From: Cryptomeria japonica
Taxonomy: Eukaryota > Streptophyta > Pinopsida > Cupressales > Cupressaceae
DNA length: 64,000 bases
Direction: 5' to 3'
Assembly (NCBI RefSeq): GCF_030272615.1
Contig: NC_081415.1
Coordinates: 192,290,270 to 192,354,269 of the forward strand
Position numbers and translations under genes: made by a program. This document shows, one piece after another, positions 24,501 through 36,092 of the stretch. The notes beneath the pieces are model-generated. The model searched no databases. It saw nothing but the letters and a program-made list of their open reading frames with translations, and had not been told where the DNA came from. The stretch's first letter is position 1, and the number at the start of each line of letters is the position of its first letter.

Positions 24501-25438
24501 AGGAGAGGACGCCTGAGGTGAGGAGATATTATGCTGCTACATGGCTTCCTCTAAAGCCTCTAAGCATTTCCAACACCTCGAAACTGGATGTCCTTCCTTG
24601 CCACAAAAACTGCAAGTATCTCCTGATTTCTTCTTAGTCTTGGAGGAAGACTCACCAGACTATGAAGATTTCCCATGTTTCGGAGGAAATGGTGGTTTAG
24701 AATCAGACGAAGGAGTAGGCTTGGAGGAATGTTGACTGCCTGCAAAAGGCTTCTTTGCCTTCATTTTCTGCTTTTGTTTCTCCTTAGAGGACTGAGCAAC
24801 CAATGCTTTGTTCTTGGATCCTGAAAGCATATCGAGCTGAGAAAGATGAGACTGCTCACGAGACAAACACTCACAAAAGACATCAAAGGTAGGCATGGTG
24901 AAATGAGCACCCAAGCCATCCATGGTGGAGTAGAAAGAAAAGGCAAAAAATTGAAAGTGACCCCGAAGCTTCGAAAGAATCAAGTGAATGCACTCTATGT
25001 CTGTCTTGATCTTGCCACATCCCTGAAGAACAGATCTGGTAGTTTTGAACTTGTTCAAAAAATCCTCAATGGTGGGAAAGGAATCAAGTGACAAAGAAAC
25101 CAATTCTCCCTCAATCTGTAATGCCTAAATCTCATTAACCCTCCCAAAGAGAGACTCAAACTTCAACCACATAGCCCGAGGAGTGAGTAACTCATCAAGG
25201 TGAAACAGAAGACTGTCGGAGACATGCAAAGAGAGAAAACCCATGACCTTATCCATCTTCTTTTGTGCTGAAGAAGCTCATAAGGACGTTGCAATAGAAG
25301 CTGAACCTCATCCAAACAAGACCACAACCCTCTTGCCCAGAGAAGCCTCATGATGCGAGGCTTCCAGATGTGATAGTTGTGTGAAGTCAACAACTCAACT
25401 GAAGGATCTACCATGAAAACAAAACTCTGCACCTGCAC
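21546..25438 (-). pseudogene. Copia gag-pol polyprotein, multiply stopped
   Basis: Reading from 25438 down: gag N-terminus (LTSHNYHIWKPRIMRLLWARG), gag body, CCHC zinc knuckle (CSFCGKEGHPVSRC, about 24560-24615), protease active site (WILDSGASHHM, near 24440), GAG-pre-integrase and integrase (RTDNGGEY near 23655; TPQxNGVA near 23570), reverse transcriptase ([20 protein letters not shown] near 22720; YVDD near 22340) and RNase H (YTDSDWAGD near 21850; FDNQSAI near 21640). At least 13 premature stops interrupt one otherwise mostly continuous frame, so it encodes no active enzyme. Ten of the stops are TAG where family members have Gln (CAG). Confidence 0.9.
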
Positions 25439-25916
25439 CTTCTTGTTGGTTTATTTTATTATGTGATCTTTCGGAATAGACAGAAGATGCAGAAGGGTTT
25501 GTTTGTTTTGAGAGTTTTGGTGTTCTTGATTTCTGATATAAATGACATAATGTGAGAAAAAAACACCCCCCACAATAGATAAACCCAAACCCTAGTACAT
25601 ACTGATGAGAAGGAAGTAGTGCTTAAGCAAAAAAACTTCAAACTGATATCTCATGTACCTGATAAAAATTCTGAGAATAAAGATCACATATTTGAATAGA
25701 GCATGTTGAGAGCTTTCCAATGCCTTTTTTTTTTTTTGAAAAATAGAGTCTGTTTGCCCATTCTATGACCCCGAAAGTGCATAAATGAGTCCCGACTTTG
25801 AATTGAAAAAAGTACAGTCAAACAATAAATTCGAAAAAAAAGTCCAACACCATGAGGTCCAGCTCAGAACCAACTTTTCGATGCCTATTCGTTTTCCATA
25901 AAACGACACCGGATAC

Positions 25917-26282
25917 TCAAGATATGGCCAAAAAATGAACCCTCCCTAAAAAACGCAAGAGGGTGGTGGTTCGGTGGAGAGGCCAGGTGGTGGTGGCGCA
26001 TGGGTGACGCTTCAGCAGCACTCCGAGGAGGAGCAACGGAGTGGCGAGGTTGCGGAGGAGGTGGTCGAGCACAGGGAGAAGCGCAACAGTGGTTGCAGCG
26101 GCGTCAGCGGCAAGGGCCAGGTGGCGGCGGTGGGAGCTGGATTGCTGACGGGCCGATGTCGGCGGGGGCCGAGGCCGGCGGTAGCCGGGGGTCGGGTCGG
26201 CGGGGGCCGGACTATCAAGGTACGGTACCCTGTGAAATCCACCAATCTCCAAAAATTTTGTAAACCCTATTTTTGTGATTGA
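25917..26282. other. GC-rich insert in the copia leader
   Basis: A roughly 300-bp block, very rich in G on the plus strand (GGTGGTGG, GGCGGCGG, GTCGGGTCGGCGGGGGCC), lies between the primer-binding site and gag of a retrotransposon that is otherwise AT-rich. ORFs on both strands are low-complexity Pro/Arg/Ala or Gly/Arg/Ala. I do not recognise a gene. It could be captured host sequence or a structured leader. Confidence 0.5.
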
Positions 26283-26650
26283 CTTTTTGATTTTTTTGAT
26301 TTTTTTTTGTTGATTTTTTTTTTAAATAAAAAAATCAGTGTGCATGCCATAAAAAGGCAAAAAAATATTTTTAAAATTTTTTTTCTCGATTTGTGTGTCA
26401 GGGTCATATGCCCTAGTTTTGGAGAAAAATTACTTTCAGATGCTCAGGAGTCACAACTAGGCAAGTTTTTTATGACTATAGGGGTTTTTGGGCCTTCTGA
26501 GAATGATGGTGAGGTCCGTTTAGGCCTAAAGTGCTCAGAAAAAGGCCTATCCCTAAGTACAAAAAACTTCCTGAAACCCCAAATCTGCTTCCAATGCAAA
26601 AAATTCTCAAAACAAGAACAGATAGCTGCAGATCTGACGCTCTGATACCA

Positions 26651-27020
26651 TGTGAGAGTTGAGAAATACAACCCCACAAGAGCCTAAAGATCTTCTGCAA
26701 GCTGAATAATCTATTACAAGGAGAAGCAAGGAAGCAAATAATTGAAAAAACAAAAACACAGAAAATATGCTGAAAAAGATGAGAGCTCAATATTCACAAA
26801 AAATGTGTAATGTGATAATCATACAAAGAAAATAAAAATAACCTCTAATAAGTCAAGAAACCCTAAAAGGGAAAACCTAGGCTTGCACATAATAATTAAT
26901 AAAAGAATTAATTATTATGCACCTAATGTTAGCCTTAAGTGTAAAAAGAGATAATAGGGAACTTAAAGAATTAAACAAATATTGTTTAATTAATCAAGTA
27001 AAGACCCGATTACTCTAACA
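26651..27020 (-). repeat. Copia 5' LTR
   Basis: 370 bp, same ends as the 3' copy. On the minus strand the tRNA-iMet primer-binding site follows immediately. Confidence 0.95.
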
Positions 27021-27305
27021 TAGGGAAGAGACTAGAGAGAGAATGTTGATACGAGCATGTTGATTAGTAAAATTTGACTAAGTCCAAAATTAATATGAAT
27101 ACTCTAAATATAACTTAAAGTATAAGTCATATTTTAATTTCCTATACTTAAATGTTATATATTATGTATATATTGCATTATCAAATAAAGAGAGGGAGAA
27201 TGGTGGATTGAAAATTTCCTAATGGAACTTTTGGCTTGCGCCAAATAAGGTGCACACTGAATGCATTTTTTTGGTCCACGACATATTTGGTGTGCACCAA
27301 ACTAA

Positions 27306-27674
27306 CTGCGTTGGGAAAACCCAAGGCTTAGGCTTGGGTTTGCCTTGGGCATCTTGGATGTCCTTCTCAGGCCTGAGACGTGTTTTTCCAACAAACATAC
27401 GAAGTTTTCTCAAATTTTTGTTTGTGCTCTCATCAGTTTTGCATGTGTTTCGATACAAACAAAAATAAACACCATGAAATTGTCAATCTCTCTCTTAGCT
27501 ATCCAACCATATAATTCTTTTCTCATTTTCATTATGTTAAGGTCTCCATCTCTAATTTCTTTTGTTAGTGTGTTCGTTATTTGTCAAAAACCAACATGTT
27601 GTATTTTTGGCATATATTTTAATTTTTTCATCAAATTTGGAAACAAATTACATTTTTAGAAAGTTATAGATTTT
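27306..27674. other. Short spacer between transposons
   Basis: No gene recognised. Short ORFs here show no domains. Confidence 0.4.
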
Positions 27675-28550
27675 GGGTGAGTGCAAGAAGCTGGGTCCAC
27701 TTTTTGGCCAAAAAGTGGAAGTGTTTTCCTTGATTTTCAGGTTTTGTCTCATTTGAGCTTAAATTTTGAAACACTTGGAGATTGAATCTTGGAAAAAATT
27801 AATACTATAAAAGATAGCCCTCTGAGTCTACTTTCCACATATGTAATTTATTTTAATACCCACATAATAAAAAATAACTTTTTTAATGGAATTCTAAAAA
27901 ACTATGTTTTAAAAATGCTTGTTTCAGGACCATACCATACATGTGTACGACCCACACTTTTTCACACAATGAGAATTACTTTTTCAAACCATTTTAGGAA
28001 ATGGTTTGTAACACACTGAAGATTGATGAGCATATTTTTCTGTATTTCTTTTTTAAATATATTTTTTTTAATTAATTTTTTAATGATCGTAATTATCTTT
28101 TTAAAAATTTGACATGTACGACCCACATAATTTGATGTGTACTTAACAATTTTTTTTATTTTTTTTAAATAGAAAATAATTTTGTGTAGATTGATGACAT
28201 AATTTTTTATTCAAAATTCATTAAAATAAAAAGTTATTAAATTAACAAAATTAGTTAATATTTCAAGTTTATGCACCCAATTTAGTATAAATTAAATGAA
28301 AAATAGTTAAAATAATCAATTTTTAATTTTTTTTACATATTTAGAATCTAGATAGTATAATCTGAAATGGGTTTTAATTTCGTATAAAAATTCTCTAATT
28401 AGAGGCACGTAAACTATTTCAGAAGTTCATATTTGTGCTTTTGTTCATGGAGATTTGAATTTGTAGGTCCATGTCTAAGGTGTGGCCATCCTAGGCCTAT
28501 CCCAGACCTAATCCCGAGGCAAGTGGCGGGTTGTGGAATCAACTTCCACA

Positions 28551-28584
28551 GAACGGGCCCCCGTTTTGAAACGGGGGCCCGTTC
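28551..28584. repeat. Perfect GC-rich palindrome, left subterminal
   Basis: 16-base arms GAACGGGCCCCCGTTT and its complement around TG. Imperfect copies (GGGCCCCTGTTTTAAAAAC, CCCTCGTTTTGAAACGGGGG) follow to about 28680. Related GGGCCxxGTTT motifs recur near the right end at 35195-35420. The positions suggest transposase-binding sites. Confidence 0.8.
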
Positions 28585-28860
28585 CTTTTTTAACCATTGG
28601 TTTTTGAAACGGGCCCCTGTTTTAAAAACATGGGCTCGTTATTTAAATAGCCGGCCCTCGTTTTGAAACGGGGGCTCATTCCTAAAATTACCATTACTGT
28701 CCAAAAAAAGGACAGATTGCATCAATTTACCAAATTATCATTGGAATCCGTATTGACAAACATTTTTTATAGCATTTGATGCTACTTTTATCTTTTTTAC
28801 ACAAATTTTAGAAGAACTCAGTAAAAAGAAATATTATTTTTTGAAGAGGACTTTGTAAAG

Positions 28861-31800
28861 ATGGGTTCAAAGCAACGTCAAAAGAAACAAAAGAAGACAA
28901 TCACAACGGACAAAATTCAAACACAAAGAGAGAAGGAGGCAAAACACCATAGAGATCGAAGATCACAACAACTACAATTGAAGAACATTGAAGCATCTAG
29001 TTCAGTGCCCATTGTAGATGAGACCATTGAAGAGATCATGATGGACACAAGCAATGTAGAACCAAACACGGGTATGACTGCTGATGCAAATGTTCATGTG
29101 GATGTGAATCCTGGTATGTTTTTAAATCCCCAAGACTATGATGCCAATCAAATTGCTGATTTAAATGAAGTTGGATATAAATTTAATACACCAATACGAA
29201 AAGAAATAAAAATTAAAAATATTACACCACCCTCTCTAAAAGAAAATGAATGTAATTTGTTTACTAGTGATAGCAATGTGCTAGATAATCTTAATGGGTT
29301 AGTTTCTTGGAGACAAATCAGAACACATGCAAACAAATTATATAAACAATTTTTCTATAATAAGAAGTTAGGATTCCAATGTCAATTAATGCTATATGCT
29401 CAGTCCCTAAGAAAGCCAAGAAATGGAAAGACCTCCCAATACTTGATAGTCTTATGGGACAGTTTGAGGTAGCTCTGGTTGGTTATGATATCTTCAAGTC
29501 CTTATGGAAGGCCTGGGAACATGTTAAACACTTGGTACATATCAAAGTTAATGGCACTAAACAGGGAAATATTGCTAATGACATATCAATATGGTGGAAT
29601 CTATTTCATAATGGGAAACCGTTAGCCACTCTCCAAGGTTGTTCTGCATTGAAATGGCATAATATGGGTATCAAACACTTTGAGCAGCTATTTGCAAATG
29701 ACCAATTCAAATCGTGGGAGGAGCTAAAACTTACCTTTTCTATCCCGACATCCCAGAGCAGGATGTTTAACATACTTAAAATGGCATTATCCTCTGCTCT
29801 CCCCCCTCCCACCCCCCTCTCCCTCGCCCCCCCATGACTACACTTTGCTAGACTGATGGCACACCTCTCCCTTCCCTTAAAGCCAAATGCATCTATTCTA
29901 CACTCACTGAGGCTGATACCATTTTTCTGCACCTTAACAAATGCTAGGACCTAAATTGGGAGCCAAAGACCTGGAAAGATAGACTGAGTAGGTTTTGGAT
30001 GGCCCATAATGAACCAAAAAAATAATTCTTTGGCTGGCGCTTGCTGTTAAATAAACTCCCCATAAAAAATAAGGTACTTTATTAAGTTGTAACATATGCA
30101 GAGTGCCTGAAACTATGAAACATATCTTTTTTGAATGTCATTTTGCAAAAGAAATATGGATACTGTTTGGTTTTAACTTAGAATCCATTTCTTTTGAATA
30201 CATAGATATTATTCTAGGCTATATCAAGGGTTGTAGGAGAATTGCAAATATCTTTTGGTCTTGTTTTTTTTTGGAAGTTCTTTGGCTCATATGGAAGTAT
30301 CGTAGTGATGACATCTTTAATAGCAATACCAGGTACCTCATTGAGTCTCTTAGGAGACTCACTGTTCATTCTATCTCCATGCAGGTCACTGATGTACTTA
30401 AGCTTGACTCGGACAAGTTTGACAGGTGGATCAAGGAGGGGGATACTACTGTACACATCCGTGAACTATCACACGGATTCACTTGGGAGAGGGATGAACC
30501 AGGCAAAGCAACTTTTGAACAAGCATTGATGGCCTTCATGAGGCAATTGGATCGTAGACAGATGCACATGGAGAGTATTCAGGAGGAGGCTGACCTGATA
30601 TTTGAGCGCACCTCCCATCCTCATAAAAAGGATATACTTGATCTGGTCGGGTGGAAGTGTGGCAGGATGGAAATATGGGGTGGGTGGCATGGCTCCCCCC
30701 ACTGGGCAATAACAATTCACCAGATGCTGAAATCTCAATTTCTTAAACTGATGCTTAAATCTCCTTACTGATACTTTTGTCTACAAATATGTATATATAA
30801 TGTAATCATCCCTGATATAGTGGAGGTGCCCGATAACTATATATTTTGTATATGCACCTTCTCTTGGTGCCCCTGATTATGCCGAACTTAGTTTCTTTTT
30901 GTTGATGCTATGTAAAGTTTTTTTGATATCTAATCAAAAAATGTCAATTAATGCTACAATTAATAAAAGTGTTAAAAATGTGTAAAGTCGTGAAAAAAAT
31001 AGGTATTTATGCAAAACCAAAAAGAAAAGATGAATCATATAAGCAAGTTGTATCTACTGTTGCCAATGCCATTGATTCTATTGGAAAAACAAGTTGATCT
31101 AAAGATAAGAATGTGGCATGTAGAGTTATAACAACTGCTATAATTGACAAAACAATTGTTAGTAAAAGAATGTTAAGTGATATCAGTGGCTATTTAAACT
31201 TACATCGTAGAACCTTGTCAAGAGCGGCCAAAAGAAGAGACACAATTGAAATTGATCCACTAAACCATTGTTGGAGTTTTAGTGGTGGACTTCAAAGGTC
31301 GGACATGAAATTAAATGATGAAACTAAACTATTAATTGCAAAATTTTAGCATGATAACACTAGAGTTTCATCGAATGCTAGAGATGTTTTAAAGTTAAGG
31401 GTGGGATCAAAAATTCGTGATCCTCATACAAAACATCTTCTTGACATGACTCAAATTGAATTCTTTAAAAAATTTAGTGATGAATCTGTGTTAATGAATT
31501 TACGAATTAGTCAATGATCATTTGAAAAATGCAAACCCTGGTATGTTAAAATCAATAAACAAAGAATATCTTCTTGTTGTAAAACTCAAGTTCAATTTTG
31601 TTACTATTATGATGTTTTTTGATATATACGTTGTATGTTGCATGGTAATGATCTTGTGCAGGATTATGGTGTTTATGTTCCACCTGAAACTATAAAAGAT
31701 TTTATTGCAAGTTTATTATGTAAACCACCTAATGAGCAATTATTTCTTTTCAGTTCATGCATTTATGGCCTTTCCAATTTATGTGGGAACTATTCTTTGA

Positions 31801-32336
31801 TAGGTGAATGTTTGCATGAACATGTTTCATCTGAGTTTGGACAAAAAATGGTTGATGTTAGGAGATTTAAAAATATAGAATACCCTCTAAAGGGTGGAAA
31901 GATTGGGAAACGTTTAGAATTGATTACATAATAGAATAGTGTGAATGCATTTATCAGTGAGTTTAAAAGTTATATTGTTCCAAAATACGTGAAACAAATT
32001 CCCAGCATGCCCGATGGCTTGATGGACAGTTTCACATATGCAAGAACATATTTCTAGTTGGAACAATATTATCAGTTGTGGATTTTGCAGAAAACTATAC
32101 TCTAAAACTACAAGAGGAAACTCAATTACAATACTACAACTCAGTGCAACTTGCCATATTTGTGCACATTATACATAGACATGACCATGATAGTACAGAA
32201 GATAACATAATTTTTTTGAGGGAGTATCATTTCTATGTTAGTGATAATCAATTACACTAGTCAAAGTTTGTTCAGCATTGCTTCGAGGTATTTCATGATA
32301 ATCTTAAGGAAAGAGAAATTGACATGAAACAACATA
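28861..32336 (+). pseudogene. Sola-like transposase 1, LINE-interrupted
   Basis: Begins with a basic N-terminus (MGSKQRQKKQKK) and runs to 29394. The frame resumes exactly at 30957 if the LINE and one target copy are removed. Further on it reads SDISGYLNLHRRTLSRAAKRRD, a VVDFAENYTL block (about 32075-32110; the first catalytic Asp region), a long VQLAIFVHIIHRH-like segment and EYHFYVSDNQ. It ends at the edge of the palindrome array, before the second catalytic block. Several in-frame stops, for example TAG at 31347-31349 where Gln is likely. Homology to the transposase at 37789-40736 is clear in DFAENY, HRH and EYHFYxSD. It cannot encode an active enzyme. Confidence 0.75.
29395..30939 (+). 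mobile_element. 5'-truncated LINE (L1-type) insertion
   Basis: A 1,545-bp insertion inside the transposase, flanked by a perfect 16-17-bp duplication (AATGTCAATTAATGCTA at 29378-29394 and 30940-30956) and ending in a short A-rich tail. It contains only the 3' part of ORF2: the post-RT thumb region (DISIWWNLFHNGKPLA), then FFGWRLLLNKLPIKNK and the zinc-binding zf-RVT segment (ETMKHIFFECHFAKEIW). Stops and a frameshift near 29835-30060 break it. A 222-codon C-terminal ORF (30103-30771) remains open. 5' truncation and variable-length target duplication are the hallmarks of target-primed reverse transcription. Confidence 0.9.
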
Positions 32337-34760
32337 TGATATGACATGATATAATAGGACCAACTATGGACCTATTATGCAATGTCATGGCATAATAGGA
32401 CATATTATGCCATCATGGCATAATGTGTCCTATTATGCCATGACATGACATAACAGGTCCATAATTGGTCCTATCATACCATGACATGGCATACTAGGAC
32501 CTTTATGCTTTGACATGGCATAAACGGTCCTATTGTGCCATTTCATGGCATAATAGGACCTATTATGGCATGTCATGGCATAATAGAACCTATTATGCCA
32601 TAATCATCCCTTAACCTAGCTACTTATTCCTTATCATCCTTGTCATTTCAATAACCCACCTTCTAAAAATTGCCATCCTTGCTTCTTTTTTGAGTTGTCG
32701 AACTTCTCTTCATCTAACACTTATTCAAGTTATGCTTAATTCTCTAGCTCTATTGATTCTTTCATTATTTTTTTAAGTCAAACTTTCATCCATCATCCCA
32801 CCTTATTTCTCTTTCCTTGATTCCTTCTAAATATTTTCATTTGATAACTTGCTAAATATTTCCCATCAAATTTTGAGAATTAGAATTTCCTCCAAAATGG
32901 GACTAGATCTGAATCAAGCCTAAACTTTGATATCTAAAATTTAAAGAGTAATGTTAATTACTTAAGGTTATACATTTGGATTTCCCTCTTCTAAAATGAA
33001 TTTTTAGTTACCCCAATGTCCAGTAGCTCAAATTGTGGTTTTAATTATGGATTTTGTCTAATCCATAAAATTTAAAACATCTCGCCTATTTTTTTGACTT
33101 CCCATAACCTACTAGAATATTCCAAAAGGCCACATGGTCACCTAAAAATGATCCAAGGCACTAGAAAGGTACCAATTTAACAAATAGTGGTAACTTTTGT
33201 ATTGCCTAATGAGGATTAAGAACAATTTTAGTACATATGTGATTTAAGGAATTGGAATGGTGGCTTGCTAGAAGTGGTTAAATTTTCTCTTTTATTGGTT
33301 GAAAGGCCCAATACCTAAAAAAATAATTCCTAGAAACATTTAACCCAAGTCTCACAAATTCAATATTGAAAGATTCAAAGTCAATTTGAAATTTACTATA
33401 GTGGATCAAATCTTACTACAAGTAAAGTCTCTTGATGTCTAAGTAGTTTTCACTATGGATTTCATGAATTCATTGACTATCTTGCACATGTAGATGGTGA
33501 TGTTATTGGTGAGAAAACTAACATATCTTAATGGAAAGATCTTGATAGTTTTAATATGGTTTTTGATGTCAAGATTACATTTTTGAGACAACATGGTGCA
33601 ACATGCAACATTTTTTATAATGGCATAATAGGTCCATAATTGGTCCTATCATACCATGACATGGCGTAATAGGACCATAATAGGACCTTTTATGTCATGA
33701 CATGGCATAAATGGTCCTATTGTGCCATTTCATGGCATAATAGGACCTATTATGGTATGTCATGGCATAATAGGTCCTATTATGCCATGTCATGGTATTA
33801 TGCCATGACATTGCATAATAGGTCCATAGTTGGTCTTGTCATACCATGACATGGCATAATAGGAACATAATTTGCCATCATGGCATAATTTGTCCTATTA
33901 TGCCATGCCATGGCATAATAGGACCTACTATATTCCTATTATGCCATGGCATGCCTTAATATGACATGATGGCATAATATGTCCTACTATGCCATGACAT
34001 GCCATAATAGGTCCATAATTGGTCCTATTATGTCATGTCATGGAATAATAGGAAAATAGTTATCAAATCTATAATAATTTGACTATGTCAATGGCTAATT
34101 CTTAATGAATATTCATGTTTTGAAGGTCTCATTAAGAAATTAGAGATATTATACAAGAGGAGAGAATTAAATCCCTCTAATATTGGTGTATAAACTACGA
34201 AGCCTTTGATTTACCAAATGAAATATCTAATTAGGGTCATCATGAATGAGGACCCTTGAGGTTTACATTTAGAGCTATGGATGACCTTGACCTTGGTAGC
34301 CCACCACTTCCATGTGTAAGAATATATGTGTTAATGTTGAGTTCACACCATTAGGGTGAATGAAGTTATGTAATGTTAGGACTTTTAACATAGAGGAGGA
34401 GCACTTGGTCAAACAAGTTGATAATCATTATAAAGTGAAAGAAAAAAAGGAAAAAAACTATTGAGATTGAGACATAAACTTTATGATAACTCATACACTA
34501 GCGTCTCTTTCATAATATTTAATAGACATGATTACGCATACGCTAGTTAACATTATCTATGCTCAATAGCGTATAGTTCATTTTCTTTATTCGACACATT
34601 TGAGAGGTCATAGTTTGACTTTATTATGCCATATCATGGTATAATAGGACATATTATGTCGTGATGACATGATATGCCCTATTATGTCATGATATGTCAT
34701 AATAGGTCCATAATTGGTCCTATTATACTAGGACCTATTATGCCATGACACATTGCATGA
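32337..34760. repeat. Palindromic array, AATAGGxCCTATT type
   Basis: Three clusters (32337-32610, 33610-34080, 34620-34760) of an imperfect repeat built from CATAATAGGACCTATTATG and TATGCCATGACATGGCATA, each self-complementary. The DNA between the clusters (about 32610-33605 and 34080-34620) is AT-rich and carries no recognised gene. The array begins directly after the transposase relic. Confidence 0.85.
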
Positions 34761-34985
34761 TATTTCGTTTTAGTTTTGGTTTTGATACATCCATTTAGTT
34801 TCAGTTTGGTTTCGATTTGGTTTTGGTTTTGATTTCCATTTAGTTTTGGTTTTGTTTCAATTTGGTTTTGGTTTTGATGTTTGTGAGATATCTTGTATGT
34901 TGTAAATTTGATATTTTGTTTTGTTAACTATCTAGATTTGGTTTTGATTTGTAAATTTGTTGATTTTGGTTTAGGGTTTAGGGTT
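34760..34985. repeat. GGTTTT-rich minisatellite
   Basis: Degenerate repetition of GGTTTTGGTTT and ATTTAGTTTTGGTTT, ending in GGTTTAGGGTTTAGGGTT. No coding potential. Confidence 0.7.
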
Positions 34986-35194
34986 AATTGTTGAAGAATA
35001 TTTAAGATCAAAATTAAGAATTTACAAATGTAAAAACAAATTTACTTATAGACTACTTTAAAAAATAAATTAAATAATACAAAAAAAACTTAAATAATAC
35101 TTAAAAAACAGGAAAAATTTACAAGAAAATTAAAAAATGTGAAAATGGATGATCGAATGTGTACCTAGGATAGTGGTGGAGGATTGAAATGGAG

Positions 35195-35420
35195 TCCACA
35201 ACACGGGGGCCTGTTTTTTATCTCCTTTTCTCACTAGAGTTGCAGGTAAAACTGATAAAATGCGCTAAAAAAGAGAGGGTAAAATCATATTTAAAAACGA
35301 GACCCCGTTTTGTTTTCAAGCAGGCCCCCGTTTGAGAACAAAATGGTGGCCCGTTTAGTTTCGCCTTGGACCCTAGTTATTTTTGCCTCAGGGGCCTGAA
35401 GCAAAAAATGAGCCCCTGTT
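35195..35420. repeat. Right subterminal GGGCC-GTTT motifs of element 1
   Basis: Several copies of GGGGGCCTGTTT, GAGACCCCGTTTTG, CAGGCCCCCGTTTGAG and GGTGGCCCGTTTAG in both orientations. They mirror the left subterminal cluster at 28545-28680. Confidence 0.7.
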
Positions 35421-35985
35421 TCTAAGAGTGCGTTTTCCAACGCGCAGACTTCTGCCAATTTGAGACCCATTACCTTGCACTTACCCTTTCATTCTACAAA
35501 TTTTTTTTTTAAAAAAGAAACTTTGATTTTTAACTAGTTTTCACAATTTTTTAGAGGGAGAAAGCTTAAAATTTTGTTTTTCAAGATGTGTCCACTTCAA
35601 AAATTAGTAAAAAATCACATATTCAATAAAAAATTAGCAGAAAAATCTGGCATAAACTACATGGTGTTAGATAATTTCTCATTGGAGATATTTTAAAAAT
35701 TCCAAAAAAAAGGAGCACACTAGGTGCTATGTTATGTTTTTTTGAGAAGAACAGGGCCACTTTGTGTGCTCCCCCTTTTTGAAACCCTTATTCTCCACAA
35801 TTTTAAAAAATAATTAGTATTTTAGAAAGTAGACTTGGAGCACTACAACTCTTGTTCTTGCTACATTTTCATATTTTGAGTGTAACTATCTTCATTTTGT
35901 TGTTAGAGTTCAAACCTTGCTGATTTTAGGAAAAAAATGGCATCATAAGACCCCTTTTTGGTCCCCCAGCTTTGTGCACTTACCC

Positions 35986-36056
35986 ACTATACATATTGTT
36001 ACATCACTATGGAATCCTAATATTAGTGACATCATTCGTAGAAGAACATTGTTGAG

Positions 36057-36092
<36 letters not shown>

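Larger units (their letters stand above)
20819..27020 (-). mobile_element. Full-length Ty1-copia retrotransposon, inactive
   Basis: Two 370-bp LTRs, a 5-bp target duplication TAGGG (20814-20818 and 27021-27025), a primer-binding site complementary to initiator tRNA-Met next to the 5' LTR (TGGTATCAGAGC read on the minus strand, forward 26639-26650) and a G-rich polypurine tract next to the 3' LTR (forward 21189-21196). Order on the minus strand: 5' LTR, leader, gag, protease, integrase, RT, RNase H, 3' LTR; this is the copia order. The LTRs differ by roughly 18 substitutions and two indels by my count, so the insertion is not recent. Confidence 0.95.
18792..27305. mobile_element. Inverted-repeat-flanked (foldback-like) region with nested copia
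   Basis: Left arm 18792-19225 and right arm about 27025-27305 are inverted copies. Both carry TTTGGTGCACxCCAAATA, ATATATACATAAxATATAAC, TTAGAGTATTCATAT and GACTTAGTCAAATTTTA in the same order when one is reversed; the left arm also contains a long TC run. The copia element occupies most of the interior, and its target duplication shows it inserted later. Before that the unit was about 2.3 kb with a purine-rich core. No target duplication of the outer element could be identified, so its exact ends are uncertain. Confidence 0.6.
27675..35985 (+). mobile_element. Sola-like DNA transposon 1, decayed (8.3 kb)
   Basis: Left end GGGTGAGTGCAAGAAGCTGGG; right end, reversed, GGGTAAGTGCACAAAGCTGGG. The GTCTACTTTC motif sits about 150 bases in from both ends, which supports this pairing. 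A transposase relic lies in the left half, interrupted by a LINE. GC-rich palindromic motifs lie in both subterminal regions (28545-28680 and 35195-35420), and palindrome arrays fill 32337-34760. Flanking tetramers (TTTT and ACTA) do not match. An alternative right end at 35486 (GGGTAAGTGCAAGG reversed; flank TTTC) has a near-matching target site but poorer positional homology. The superfamily rests on the transposase motif and the related element at 36643. Confidence 0.65.

Noticed and set aside
25917-26282. Overlapping ORFs of 77-111 codons as host genes
   Set aside because: They lie in a retrotransposon leader and are low-complexity Pro/Ala/Arg or Gly/Arg sequence on both strands at once.
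35480-35486. Alternative right end of Sola-like element 1
   Set aside because: The GGGTAAGTGCAAGG end is good and its flank TTTC is close to the left flank TTTT, but subterminal spacing and the GTCTACTTTC landmark fit the end at 35985 better. Kept as an alternative only.
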